From Cydia pomonella (taxonomy: Eukaryota > Arthropoda > Insecta > Lepidoptera > Tortricidae), in assembly GCF_033807575.1 (NCBI RefSeq), contig NC_084729.1:5828001-5892000 (forward strand): a stretch of DNA of 64,000 nucleotides, given 5' to 3'. Of the stretch, positions 40,301 through 50,910 are shown piece after piece; positions within the stretch are counted from its first letter, which is position 1; each line of letters opens with the position of its first letter. Made by a program: the position numbers and the translations under genes. The notes beneath the pieces were generated by a model. It saw only the letters and a program-made list of their open reading frames with translations, was not told the origin of the DNA and ran no database searches.

Positions 40301-43300
40301 TTTAACAGCCAATGGTGCATTTCACTTTAGAGATTTCAGAGGATGCAACTCGTACTGCTCACAGCGCGACTCTCAAAATGGCGTCCACAAAGATGGCGAC
40401 CACGAATATAACGACCAGAGACATGACACCCACACAGATGCCGCGAGAAGGTGGCGCTGCGTGCAGCGCTACCAGCCCTTGTCCCACGCCCTTTGAGTGT
40501 TCCAGCTGGGGGCAATGTATCTGTCCACTTGGGTATTATGGTAGTGAAGATGGAAGTGCTTGCTTAGCTGGTAAGTATGCTCTATCAGACTATAGTATAT
40601 TCTTTGTTAGGTATAGGGTTGTTATATAAAAACATGAAATATTCTGACAAAGTCCGGACATCACCTTTCAGCCATTTTTTCAACATGGATGTTATCGATG
40701 TCATACCATTGCCATTAAAACGGCAGGTTTTTGAATTAAAAAAAAACCACTAGCCATTAGCCCTTGAACTCGCCACCATATGCTGTATGCTGTAGTATCT
40801 ACAGCATTAACCTCCTTCTCTGCCCAACTCCTAACTCACGAACTTTACTCATGGACTGTTAGTGCTTGAAAATGGAGACCTAAGCTCTCCGTAATATGTC
40901 GCGCGAGTGACTAAGAAATACGTGAGTTAAGCCGAAAAATTAGCTTTATACTTTTCTTGTGTTTCAGAACTGGGCTCCCCTTCGACCGAAGAGCAATGCG
41001 TTGGTCTGCTCACTGTAGTTGAAGACGGGATCTGCACCTGCCCTGCTAACTTCTTCTTCGACGAGAACATGAGGGACTGCCTCAAAGGTAATTGGTAACT
41101 GTCAAAGGTACATGTCATACATGGCACCAGCATAACTTTTACTTGTCTCTAGTTTTGTTCTATGGGATTTGGCTTACAAGGTTAGTCATAGGAGGAACAT
41201 TACTCATAGGACTGACAACTAAAACCCAAGTTGGCGCCATGTAAAATAATATGACCGGCCATCCCCATTGCTGACTGCGAATTGAAGAATTTCAAGTCAT
41301 CATGGAACGGCTTATAAATGTTTTTAAGGATTAAAGGGGGTTGCGCTTTTTCATATATTTTGCTGCGTAAACGCAGTACTATGCTGAGTTGGATCCATTT
41401 CGTGATGCGCACCTAATGCTGTTCTTCTGTTTTTGTTGCCTGTACATGTTCGTACATGTTTGTGTCAGTAACGACTAAATATCTTGTATGTTTATCTTTG
41501 AGCAATGATCTTGGCGATCCTTAATTTAATATGACGTTTGTTAGACTAACCTTTTTTGTTTAGATGTGTGTATTGTGGCTAGATAATTTGCAAAGAGTTG
41601 AAGTGCTTCTTTAATTTTATCAAATAATTTTTAGACCATTTCAGTGAAAAGTAAGCATACGACACACCTGTTAGCCAGCGGTTACCATCGGTTTGAATGG
41701 CCTATGTACACGTGCAACTACAGATCCTTTAGAAATTGTAAACTCCTTCAGTCACTCTAAAATTACAGACTTTGTTTAAAAACATTGATATTTTCCAGTG
41801 GCCCGTTTCATCACCGACTTCTGCTTTATCGATGAGCAGTGCCACACGTTCGGAGCTGCGGCGTTCTGCGGAGCCCCAGGGCAGTGGGGGATCCGCTCAT
41901 GCGAGTGTGACCTGGAGCAGGCTGTGTGGGACGCGCAGCGCAGCATGTGCAGGTTTTTCGCTGGTGAGACACTAATATAAGAGTCCTGGAGCCCCGGGGT
42001 AGTGGGGGCTCCGCTCCTGCGAGTCTTACTTGGAGCAGGCTGAGTGGTACGCGCAGCGCAGGATTTGCCGGCTTTTTGCTAGCTAGGAGCAGCATGGGAA
42101 GGGGCTAGGGACAGAGATAAAGCAACCATTAAAGCGTAAAATGACTATTCTACTGGGCTACACCTTTAGACATGAGGCAGGAGGTTGATAATGAATTTTC
42201 GGCGATTGCCCAAGGTTCTCAGCACAAAGGTGTATATTTTTCTTCTATTAGATGCTTTTTAAATTATAAGTCGATCCATTGTACTCCATTCAATTGAAAA
42301 AGAAAATCATGCTCATAAAATATCCAGAAAACTTAAGAGAGAAATGTACAATACGAAGACAAAGCGTCATGTGTAAAATATGACCAATGTTAAATAACTT
42401 ATTAGTTATTACCCCATTCTTTTAAATATAACCGTAATAAGCTGATAGCTGGTATTAAAATCAAATCAAATATCTTTATTTTGCAATTAAAATAGTGTTA
42501 ACTTCAACTTTACCTGCAGGTGTTGGCGAGGCGTGCCAAGTTGACAGCGACTGTTTGGCCGGAGAGCTTGAAATCCAGTGTGCTATAAATGAAGATGGCG
42601 AAGGATACTGCGCCTGCCCTGACGGTCTCGTCGCTTCTGAAGGCCTATGTCTCTCCAGTGGACTTGGTAAGAATGTGAACCATGGTTATAGAAGCATGAG
42701 ATCCAATGGCGGGCTTCGAACGAGGAGACTGAAGGATATGCGCTTGCTCTGACAGTCACGTCGTTGAGTATTAGTTGCCCGTGGAAAAAAAAGTGCAGTC
42801 AGTGATAAAAGCTTGTATAGGTAAAAAACTTAAGTAAGTCACCTGTTGTATGTAGTTGTGGCGTGTTCGAATAGACAATACATGTTTAAAAGACACACAC
42901 AAACAAAACAAATGTCTATTCGAACACGTCACAACTACATACAACAGGTGACTTACTTAAGTTTTTTACCTATACCAGTCTTGGCGTATCCTACCGACTG
43001 TGCCAGATAGTTTAAGCGCAATTAATTTCCGTTTTATTTAATTATTACCTATGTATGTTTAATCTATATAGACAATGGAATAGTGAGATCAAGCTAAGTT
43101 GGCAGCGATTTTGATAGCCCAGCCTGTGCACGTAGTAAACGTCATAATTTCATACAAGTTTTCGTTTGAAATAACACTTGCACTTGCTATCAACATCGCT
43201 GCCAACTTATCTTGGAATGACTTTACACACAATATCTACGTAACTGATCATGATAATTGTGTCTCTGGTTGGCCCTATGGTTGACTGGTAGAAAATGCCA

Positions 43301-46300
43301 TTAAGTCCGCCATTTGTACATTATTGTATATTTGTGCAATAATGTTTAAATAAATAAATAATATGCGCGAAGACACTGGCAATCCGGCTAAAAGCAACTA
43401 ACTGTAGACTCCTCACATATTGTGTACTCCTTATATATGAAAACTTCATTTTTAGGGTTCCGTAGCCAAATGGCAAAAAACGGAACCCTTATAGATTCGT
43501 CATGTCCGTCTGTCTGTCCGATTATGTCACCGCCACTTTTTTACCAGAGCTGGGAGACTCATGCCAGACAACACAAGAGTGCACAGGGACACCAAACACT
43601 GTCTGCGCGGCGGGACGCTGTTCTTGCGATAACGGGTACCAAGAACTTGATGGCTTCTGTGCTCCAAGTAAGTTCCAGACTCTTTTGGGTTTCTTTTATG
43701 GTCATTTGGGAGACATGCCTCAGAATACCTCAAGGGACCAATTGAACATGGTCTGTGAAGCTTAAGGGACATCAGATCGGGAAGATAATAAATTCTGTAA
43801 GCCGAGTAAGTTCTATTTTATTAGCCATTTTCAATTGAGAGACGCAAAGGACCGTATAAACACGAGTGAAGAGACAAAAATGGTTACGCAAAAATATTAT
43901 GCTAAAGTTGTTTTATACTTTTCAGTAACTGTGTAAAATTATGTAATAAGGTTTTGAAATATAGATGGTGGCGAATGAAAATCACACACACAAGTTAGTG
44001 GTTAAAAATGATTCTGACAGTTTGACAGTTCATGCCTCAGAACAGTCTGACAGTTTGACAGTTCATGCCTCAAAATCAATCAGAATCAGAATCAGAAATT
44101 TATTGGTAAAACTCAACATTTTACATGTAATTTTTTCTTAACCTAGGTAAATAATTTAAATAATTCATTGAAATAATGGTTCAATGACCAATAGGTACAG
44201 TTATTATGCAATAGGCAGTTATTTATGTGAGTGCGTCAATGATATATCTACTTCATTGAGTGATTTAATTTTCTCAAAAAATTCTTCAATGGTGTAACAA
44301 GCCATGAGTAACAAAATATTTTTCAGTTTATTTTTAAAAATTGCGTCAGATCGTGATTCTTTATACCAGCTGGAAGAGAGTTGTAAATCTTGGGCCCCAA
44401 GACACCAAGTGATTAACCTACCTGCCTACCTACATAATATAAGGACGTAAATACGATCATGTCTCATCTTTTCGTTCCCAGCTCGGCTGGCTCCCCATTC
44501 GTCAACGACGCAATGTTCGCATGTTGTGTACTCTTTTTTCTGTGTTAAATGATCCTCATTCTCCTGAATACCTTAAGTCTCTATTTCAATACTACGGCGT
44601 TACCCGGGACCGTCAACTTCGCTCTTCCGGCAATATGTCTCTATCTATCCCTCTTCACCGCACTGGGTTCATGTCGAATTCGTTTTCCGTGCAGGCGGCC
44701 CGTCTTTGGAACGGACTTCCCTACGGCATCAAAAATGCTCAAAATAAGTTTGCATTTAAAAAATCCTTACGTGCTTTCTTTGCTAGCAGAATCAAAAAAT
44801 AATAATGTATGGGTAAGCTCTATATGTTTTGTCGTTATTTATGTATATATTATAAGAAATATAAGTATGTATATTTATGTATGTATGTATTATGTATGTA
44901 TGGTATGTTATTGTATTATATTTGGTTGTTGTTGTTAAAGTAGCACCGCCCACAATCTCTCTGCTTTGCCTAGAGGTTGACTGGTAGAGAATGCCTTATG
45001 GCATTAAGTCCGCCTTTTGTACTACAAGGTTTTCTTTTGTGCAATAAAGATTAAATAAATAAATAAATAAGGCTACATTATGTAACATTTGAATTTTTCC
45101 AGTTATTGGTGGTACCTGTGTGGAAGACCTGGACTGTGTCATCAACAACACAGCGTGCGTGGCTGGAAACAGTGGAATGACCTGTCAGTGCACAGAAGAG
45201 TACGTGGAGTACAGCGACGAGTGCTGGGAGGGTAAGTGATTAATTATGATTAATTATATTATACTCGTATAAGGAGCGTACTCCTCTGTTAAAGGCCGGT
45301 ACTCACATCCCCTCTGGTGCTGCAGGTGTCCATAGCAGACAATTCGTCTGGTTTTTTGCTTCATAAGTATCTCATAAAGGAAAAATATCAAAGTCTCATA
45401 TGTATGACATAGCTATCACTGCGCCAACTTTGATGTGACAGTGTGGAAGTGCCATAATTAACGTTAACATTTATGATGGCACACACTTTGCTGATGTTGC
45501 AACGCAACCAAAGTTGTGGCTCAACGATATTACGGTATTATTTTACTTCTTGAAGCATTACATGTAAACGCGCTACGGAAATCCTCAGATAAAATAACTA
45601 GTGTCGAAAAATGTTGTATTTTGGTCTCGTTGGAAGATGGTGTTGGTTAGGTTAGGTAAATAAGGACTACTCTTATTTCGTCACAGTTATATTTTTCTAC
45701 GGGTAACCCGCTAAATGTAATATCTACCACTAAAAAACCAATGTATTTTTTCAGTGTTAATATTAATACATTTTAGGGGTTGTCATTTTGTCTGTCAGGT
45801 AGTCGTCGAATCTGTAATAAGCCTTCGAATTGGCTTCGATGTTACACTTTTTCTGGAAAACTTAATTTTGCTAAATCTCCAACTTGAATTTCTCCTTCAA
45901 CAGTCTCCTCCGGCTACAACGCCAACTGCACCGTGAACGCTCAGTGCTTCGACACCCTCGGTCCTAACGCGGTCTGCCTGAACAGCTCCTGCGTCTGCGG
46001 CCCCAACTTCCACTATAATGATGGCGGCTGTTGGCCTGTCACTGGTAAGAGCTGCTACATAAATATGAACCCCGCATTTTTATCGTCTGCTAACGTGGCC
46101 GTTACCTGCTTTCCAACAATTCTGTAAGGCAAAAAACGAAACGGTAGACGATAATAATGGAACAACTGTGCAGTGCTTCATTAATTATTCATAACAGGAG
46201 ATAATACTGTAATATTTTTCAGGTCTGTTCGAATCATGCTCTCGCAGTAGCCAGTGCTTCCTCGGCGAGCTGACGGACAGGGTAGTGTGCAGAAATGGAC

Positions 46301-47051
46301 TGTGTCAATGTGACTTCGACTATCCCTACTCCGAGGAGCAACATACGTGCAGTAAGTATCATTCATTCAGATTGGCGACCTGATGGGAGAAAGTCTAATA
46401 TATTATTTGTTGTATTAGGCTTTTAATGTGCGTATCTCTTTCTCTCTCTCACTATCTGTTTAAGTACCTAAGAATCATTATAACAGGGGTCTCAAAACTA
46501 GACCGCACGGATCAAATATGACCCGCAAATCTACCAGTTTGGCCCACGAATAGCCATTTATAAAACCCGTAAATAGAGGTCTGGCCGGGTTGTGAGATTT
46601 TTTATTAATCTAGAACAGAACCCGCTAATCTATTCTCAGCCCACTGTGACTTGAGATAAAGATAGTTTATTATTCAAGTAGGTATATTACAATGCGCTTA
46701 TGATCGTTAAATAAAGCTACACCGGCTCTAACCCTACACCTCTGACCCGAGAAGATTTAAATCCCCCCTCAATTGGAGGAATATTTTCAATTCGACAGTG
46801 AATATACTTAGGTAGGCATGCTCCTTCCTAGAATTCCTAGACCACATCGGCACTTAGGTACCATTAGGTGAGGTTCTGGTCAAATATTTTACTTAACCCA
46901 AATAATTTTGTTTCTAAAATCAAATAGGGAGTTCTTGAATAACATTTTTTTATATCTTTAACATTTAAATGTTATTTCAGGATCATCAGCGGCCATTTTG
47001 ACGAGCAGCAGCGTCATTATGATAACACTACTGTCATATATATTCTCATAA
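37344..47051 (+). CDS. Cysteine-rich multi-EB/EGF-like module protein, GPI-anchored, 13 exons found
   Basis: Exons: 37344-37490, 38880-38972, 39069-39272, 39714-39815, 40331-40570, 40968-41087, 41799-41963, 42520-42666, 43548-43667, 45103-45231, 45904-46044, 46223-46351, 46981-47051. All internal junctions are GT-AG and phase 1. The joined frame (602 codons plus the first split codon) has no stop. The modules repeat the pattern C-x(5)-DC or EC, then C, then CxC(P/D), e.g. CSTDEDC..CVCP, CQVDSDC..CACPDG, CQTTQEC..CSCDNGY, CVEDLDC..CQCTEEY. Exon 5 adds a Thr/Ser-rich linker before its module and uses an internal acceptor (TTTAG at 40326-40330). The last exon encodes RSSAAILTSSSVIMITLLSY.., a short hydrophobic tail without a cytoplasmic part, as in GPI signals. 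Exon 1 starts inside a probable signal peptide (FLTPSLA); its ATG exon is uncertain. Databases often call such proteins EB-module or tenascin-like. Ligand and role are unknown. Confidence 0.9.
37491..38879. other. EB-gene intron 1 with GC-rich repeat blocks
   Basis: 37500-37970 (TTCGGCCTTCGGCCTCGG, CATCAAGCTTGCGCTC) and 38160-38320 (CGGCCGC, GGCGCGAGGC, GCGCCGCC) are much richer in GC than the surroundings. The 150-codon open frame at 37603-38055 has no recognisable domain and is judged repeat sequence. Similar TTCGGCCTCGG blocks are common lepidopteran repeats. Confidence 0.55.
39841..39980. mobile_element. MITE with TGTCGTGGCCAGAT ends in EB-gene intron 4
   Basis: Left TGTCGTGGCCAGATTTT and right AAGATCTGGCCACGACA are inverted; TATA/ATAT-rich sequence lies on both sides. 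Confidence 0.85.
41988..42088 (+). pseudogene. Decayed tandem copy of EB-gene exon 7 (3' part)
   Basis: GGAGCCCCGGGGTAGTGGGG, GCTCCTGCGAGT, TTGGAGCAGGCTGAGTGG and ACGCGCAGCGCAGGATTTGC match exon 7 (41870-41963) over about 95 bp. The copy has an in-frame TAG and lacks a donor. It starts 25 bp after the real exon. Confidence 0.9.
42815..42975. repeat. Near-perfect inverted repeat, ~65-bp arms, EB-gene intron 8
   Basis: The left arm starts TATAGGTAAAAAACTTAAG and reaches GTTCGAATAGACA; the right arm is its inverse and ends at TTACCTATACC. I see one mismatch (TGTGGCG versus TGTGACG). The spacer is about 35 bp with ACACACACAAAC. It is a recently inserted MITE or fold-back element within a family D fragment. 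Confidence 0.9.
43081..43227. mobile_element. Palindromic MITE (TTGGCAGCGATTTT family), diverged copy
   Basis: AAGCTAAGTTGGCAGCGATT at the left and GCTGCCAACTTATCTTGGAA at the right. The centre ATAATTTCATACAAGTTTTC matches the copy at 36686. Confidence 0.85.
43275..43362 (+). mobile_element. CR1-like LINE 3'-end fragment
   Basis: GGTTGACTGGTAGAAAATGC, TTAAGTCCGCCATTTGTA, TTTGTGCAATAATG and a (TAAA)n tail, as at 44970-45072. Confidence 0.8.
43453..43547. repeat. Ubiquitous lepidopteran repeat (AGGGTTCCGTAGCCAAATGG) abutting exon 9
   Basis: The block TTTTTAGGGTTCCGTAGCC, ATGGCAAAAAACGGAACCCT, GTCCGTCTGTCTGTCCG, GTCACCGCCACTTTTTT is a very common arthropod genomic repeat (recognised from memory). 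It runs into the polypyrimidine tract of the exon 9 acceptor at 43547. Confidence 0.75.
44461..45072 (+). mobile_element. 5'-truncated CR1-like LINE in EB-gene intron 9
   Basis: The frame SQLGWLPIRQRRNVR, MLCTLFSVLNDPHSPEYL, FSVQAARLWNGLPYGIK, FKKSLRAFFASRIKK, stop is the C-terminal end of a LINE ORF2, intact over about 113 codons. The 3' UTR has GGTTGACTGGTAGAGAATGC and TGTGCAATAAAG and ends in (AAAT)n. Confidence 0.9.
46496..46740. repeat. Possible hAT-related repeat in EB-gene intron 12
   Basis: CAGGGGTCTCAAAACTAGAC resembles a hAT terminal repeat, and GGCCCACGAATAGCC follows. The matching second end was not located. Confidence 0.35.
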
Positions 47052-47400
47052 ACATTATTTATATTAAATAGCCTATTGTTTACATTTAATTACTACAGTT
47101 TTATTGCTATCCTTACCCATAAAGATAGGCTGTTTATAATCAGGGATACAAATACATTTTCACCTCACCAACGCGAGGAAAATATAAACTATGAAATACC
47201 AAAAAAATCTAATCAAATCCAAATGAACATTATTAGAAATGTATAATTCATAATCATCATTTAAAGTCAATTCTATCAGATAACATTAAGAAACAGCTTA
47301 AAATTTGCATCTGATTACTTTGCCCCACATGTGGATAAAATGCAACTTTATCATTCGTTTTTGAACAATTAAAAGGGCCTTTACCATTTGATGTGGTGAA

Positions 47401-47406
47401 AATAAA
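47401..47406 (+). promoter_or_regulatory. Possible polyadenylation signal of the EB-module gene
   Basis: AATAAA within AATAAATAAATAC, 350 nt downstream of the stop codon. It is the first canonical hexamer on the strand. Confidence 0.4.
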
Positions 47407-47547
47407 TAAATACTAGTGGCCTTGTGAGCTGTAGAACTCAAGATAAGCTTTGTAAGCTTAAAGAATATAAACATAAATACTTAAATTGAGTCATTATGAA
47501 AGTAAACTCACAATGATCTTGTGCCATATACCCTTACTAGCACTTAA

Positions 47548-47999
47548 GAGGAATTCCTAGTTGCGATTCCTCCATATACACGCTCTCGACTGTTTCCTCC
47601 CTGGATTTTTAACCTAGAGCAATGATTTTTTCAAATAAGATCAATATCATTAATATCTGTGACGCTATGTTTTGCTCTTTTGGATTATTTTATTTTGAAG
47701 AAACTTACATCGTCTCGAAAATCGCAAAAAAAAATGCTCAATTGAATTGGCTGCAAAAAAAGGCGCAGTATACAAATATGACTAGAACTTGAATTATTTC
47801 TTCCTCTTGCAGTTTCCAAAATTTCATAATGATTGGTTGCGTTTTGGAGGAGGAAACAGTCGAAAGCGAAACCTCGATTTAGTCCGAGCTGCAGTTGTCC
47901 TTATCGTACGCACGCATTTCCGCCCATCGCAGCGCGACAGAAACATATAGCTTCAAAAATTCGAGATTTGAAAAGTTGCTCAGCTAGGAATTGCTCTTA
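47548..47999. mobile_element. MITE with TTAAGAG(G/C)AATTCCTAG ends
   Basis: Left TTAAGAGGAATTCCTAGTTG and right GCTAGGAATTGCTCTTAA are inverted. The interior shows paired ACTGTTTCCTCC and GGAGGAAACAGT. The shortened relative is at about 2525-2650. Confidence 0.85.
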
Positions 48000-48002
48000 A
48001 GT

Positions 48003-48100
48003 CTATATTTATTTATTTAATGTTGTTTGCACAATACATGAAAGTACAAATGGCGGACTTAATGCCTTAAGGCAATATCTTGAGCTATAATAAATCATTG
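48003..48100 (-). mobile_element. CR1-like LINE 3'-end fragment
   Basis: The minus strand reads GCCTTAAGGCATTAAGTCCG, CCATTTGTACTTTC, TGTGCAAACAAC and (TAAA)n, as in the fragments at 35243 and 44970. Confidence 0.75.
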
Positions 48101-50504
48101 CCTTAAACATCACTTTTACATTAACTTTATAACACGCTCCAAACGTTGTTTATCTTATTAGAGACCGGTAAATAAAAAAGAGACTGGTTGTCCCCCTACA
48201 CTATGTGCTTGTCATCAAAATTATCGAAGTCTCAGTCAAAGAATTACTGTAAAATGTTTTTAACTGATCTGAGCAACAGGAGAAATTTACATACTTAGGT
48301 ACAAATGAGTAATATGAGTATACAGATTTACAGATATGTCGTGCATTATATTCTGGCAAGCTGCCTTTGTCAGTAGGAAAAGGCAGCAAATTCGATAAAT
48401 ATAGGCGCGAAGGTTTTACCTATACAAATTTTGAAGCGTGCCTTTTTCCATTGAGAAGGTTTGGCTTGCCAGAGTATAGAACCTAAAACTCTGAAAACTG
48501 TCTCAAAAAAAAAAAAACTCTCACTTAACCGAAACATTAAAATACTGGAGCCCAATCTTTGGATCGCGTTTTATAAAAGGCTTATATAAACTAACCGCTG
48601 ATTGTCTCTCTTTCTAACTTACATTGAAGAAGAAGAAAGAACGAAAATGCATTTATTACATCATAATTTGGTTACAATAGGTATTATAAAATAAACATAT
48701 ACAACACAAACTAGATGCTGCGTCTTGCCACGTCAAGCCGCTGATTTTCAGTGGGTGGGTCTTAGTAGGTATATGGGGCAGATCGTATAGTCGTTCCTAT
48801 ATTTACTCAAGATCAGACCGCGTAGCCAATGTTACAATTGTTAATGCTCCGTTCCGTAGCGTAGCGTAGTCATGTCTCTCTATCACTCTTCCATATTAGT
48901 GCGACTGTGACAGTTGTGTTTCGTTCGCCACAGAGCGTGAACGATATGCACGTTGGCTACGCGGGCAGTAGCGAGTGCTCATAGAGCTCCACAGACATAT
49001 TTTTGTGGATATATGTAGCATTAGGCGGCGGTTTATTGCAATAAATGTTCATTATTCGACTGGTATCGCTGTTTACTCCTCCTGCCTGGGCTCCCATACA
49101 CGAAAACGTAATTTTTTTAAAGATTTGCAGTTACGAGTGTAAGTGTATTTTTTCTGTCACAATGAATATAAAAATTCTTAGTACAATCAAGTTAAAAAAC
49201 GTTTAAAAAATGTAAGTACCTAATATACGAAATAAATGCGTTTGTACCGGACAGCTCATGGAATAGTCCGTCAATATATTTGTTTTAAACATATGACTAG
49301 GAACATGGACATACGAGACTGAGATCTGGAAAAATTACGTCACGCCATCTACAACGGCGAGGAACGCGAATAATTTGGACAATGAACTTTGTCAGTCTAT
49401 ATTACTTACACGTCCCATATTTTACTTTACTAATATATTTTTAATGGCTTCTTTATAAATGGCCGCCATACGTGGACCTACGACACACACGATATTAAGT
49501 AATTAAATCCTTATCTTAATAAAAATAACTTCATAAGTAAGTGCCCTGCTTGATTTTTTTTATACATTGGAAACTTTTTCGGCAAACTTGCACTTGGCTG
49601 TTGAACTTGCTATTGGTCCAACATAGAATTACCGACCTTAATACTGGTGACCAACATCTACATACAGTCAAGTGTAAAAATATAGGTGTACACATCTTAC
49701 TCAAAAATATGTCCCATAGCATCTTATTCCAGTGTAATAAGAGCGTAGTACCATATTTATGAGACGATTCTTTCGATACATATTTTTGCACACGGTGTTT
49801 TTTTACATCCGTTAATTTTAAAGGCATTCCTGAGCTTAAATTAAGTAACTTTGATAGTCAATGATTTATTTTTAATTTATAAGGCCCCTTCAAACGTGTA
49901 CACTTGCCTTAGGGCCTGTTTACATATTGATTAGTGTTTAGTATGAGTTTATACATTTGCTTCTAAACGCAAGTACTATCTCGGACGATCGATATTCGAA
50001 ATGTCATTGATATGTCATAATTTTCAGCTGTTTGGTGGATTTAAATATAATGTCCGTGTGCAACGCTATTAATTACTTTTCACGAAAAATTTCTTAAGTG
50101 TAGGTACTTAGCCATACCCCGAAGTGGTAGGAAGACTTAGGCATGGATTATGAGAATGCTGGCTTCTGCCCTCGACATCGCCTGCATGGGATAATGATGA
50201 TGAGAAAACTATCCTATATCCTTCCCGGGGCCTCAAACTGTCTCCATACCTCATCTAAATCGGTCAGAGGTTTAAATGTGAAGATAGATTGACTTACTTT
50301 CGATAGCTCAATAGCTCAGATCTGGTTACCCCTAGCAGTGGGGCGACACTCCTCCTTTCGGCTTTTCCTGGCTCCGTTCGGCTCAGCATTGCTCCGAGCA
50401 ATTATTAGGGTTGTCACAACTTGGCGTAACTATACATGCACGACCACAGATAATGACTTGAATTTTGACAACCCTAAATGGCCGAAAAGGATAATGCCAT
50501 ACAT
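48101..50504. other. Intergenic, MITE remnants, no gene
   Basis: 48818-48965 has inverted GCGTAGCCAA../..TTGGCTACGC ends (a MITE). 49670-49850 is an old repeat. The minus-strand open frame at 49531-49827 (98 codons) shows no domain and overlaps repeat sequence. Confidence 0.5.
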
Positions 50505-50768
50505 TGAAATGAAAATGAAAATGAAAATGAAAATGAAAATGTTTATTTGGGTAACAAATAAATTACAATTATAATATAATGGCTGGAGTTTCCTAGTAGA
50601 TGAATATATACATCTGTGTCAGGAAACCCCGCTCTTCCGTTTGAGGTTTACAATAACTGTTTCCTAAATAAACTAGGTACATATTTGCAAACTGAAATTA
50701 TGAATTTGTTATGTTAATTAGTTTATGTACTATGAACTATGAGTGCATAATGACAATTTCACATTACA

Positions 50769-50769
50769 T

Positions 50770-50842
<73 letters not shown>

Positions 50843-50892
50843 CGCGCGTGCGTGCGTGTGTGCGTGTGCGGATGTGTGTGTGTGTGCGTGGG
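50769..50892. repeat. Compound microsatellite (TG)n-(CG)n-(TGCG)n
   Basis: An uninterrupted TG run of about 60 bp is followed by (CG)n and mixed TGCG/TGTG units. Its open frames are artefacts. It sits in the 3' UTR region of the LINE at 50505-53320. Confidence 0.95.
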
Positions 50893-50910
50893 AGATTGTT
50901 GGATAATTGT

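Noticed and set aside
40311..40330. Upstream acceptor (TTTAACAG) for EB-gene exon 5
   Set aside because: In the required phase it leads to a stop (CTTTGA). The acceptor at 40330 keeps the Thr-rich linker and cysteine module open.
49531..49827. 98-codon minus-strand open frame
   Set aside because: No family match, no splice partners, and it overlaps dispersed repeat sequence.
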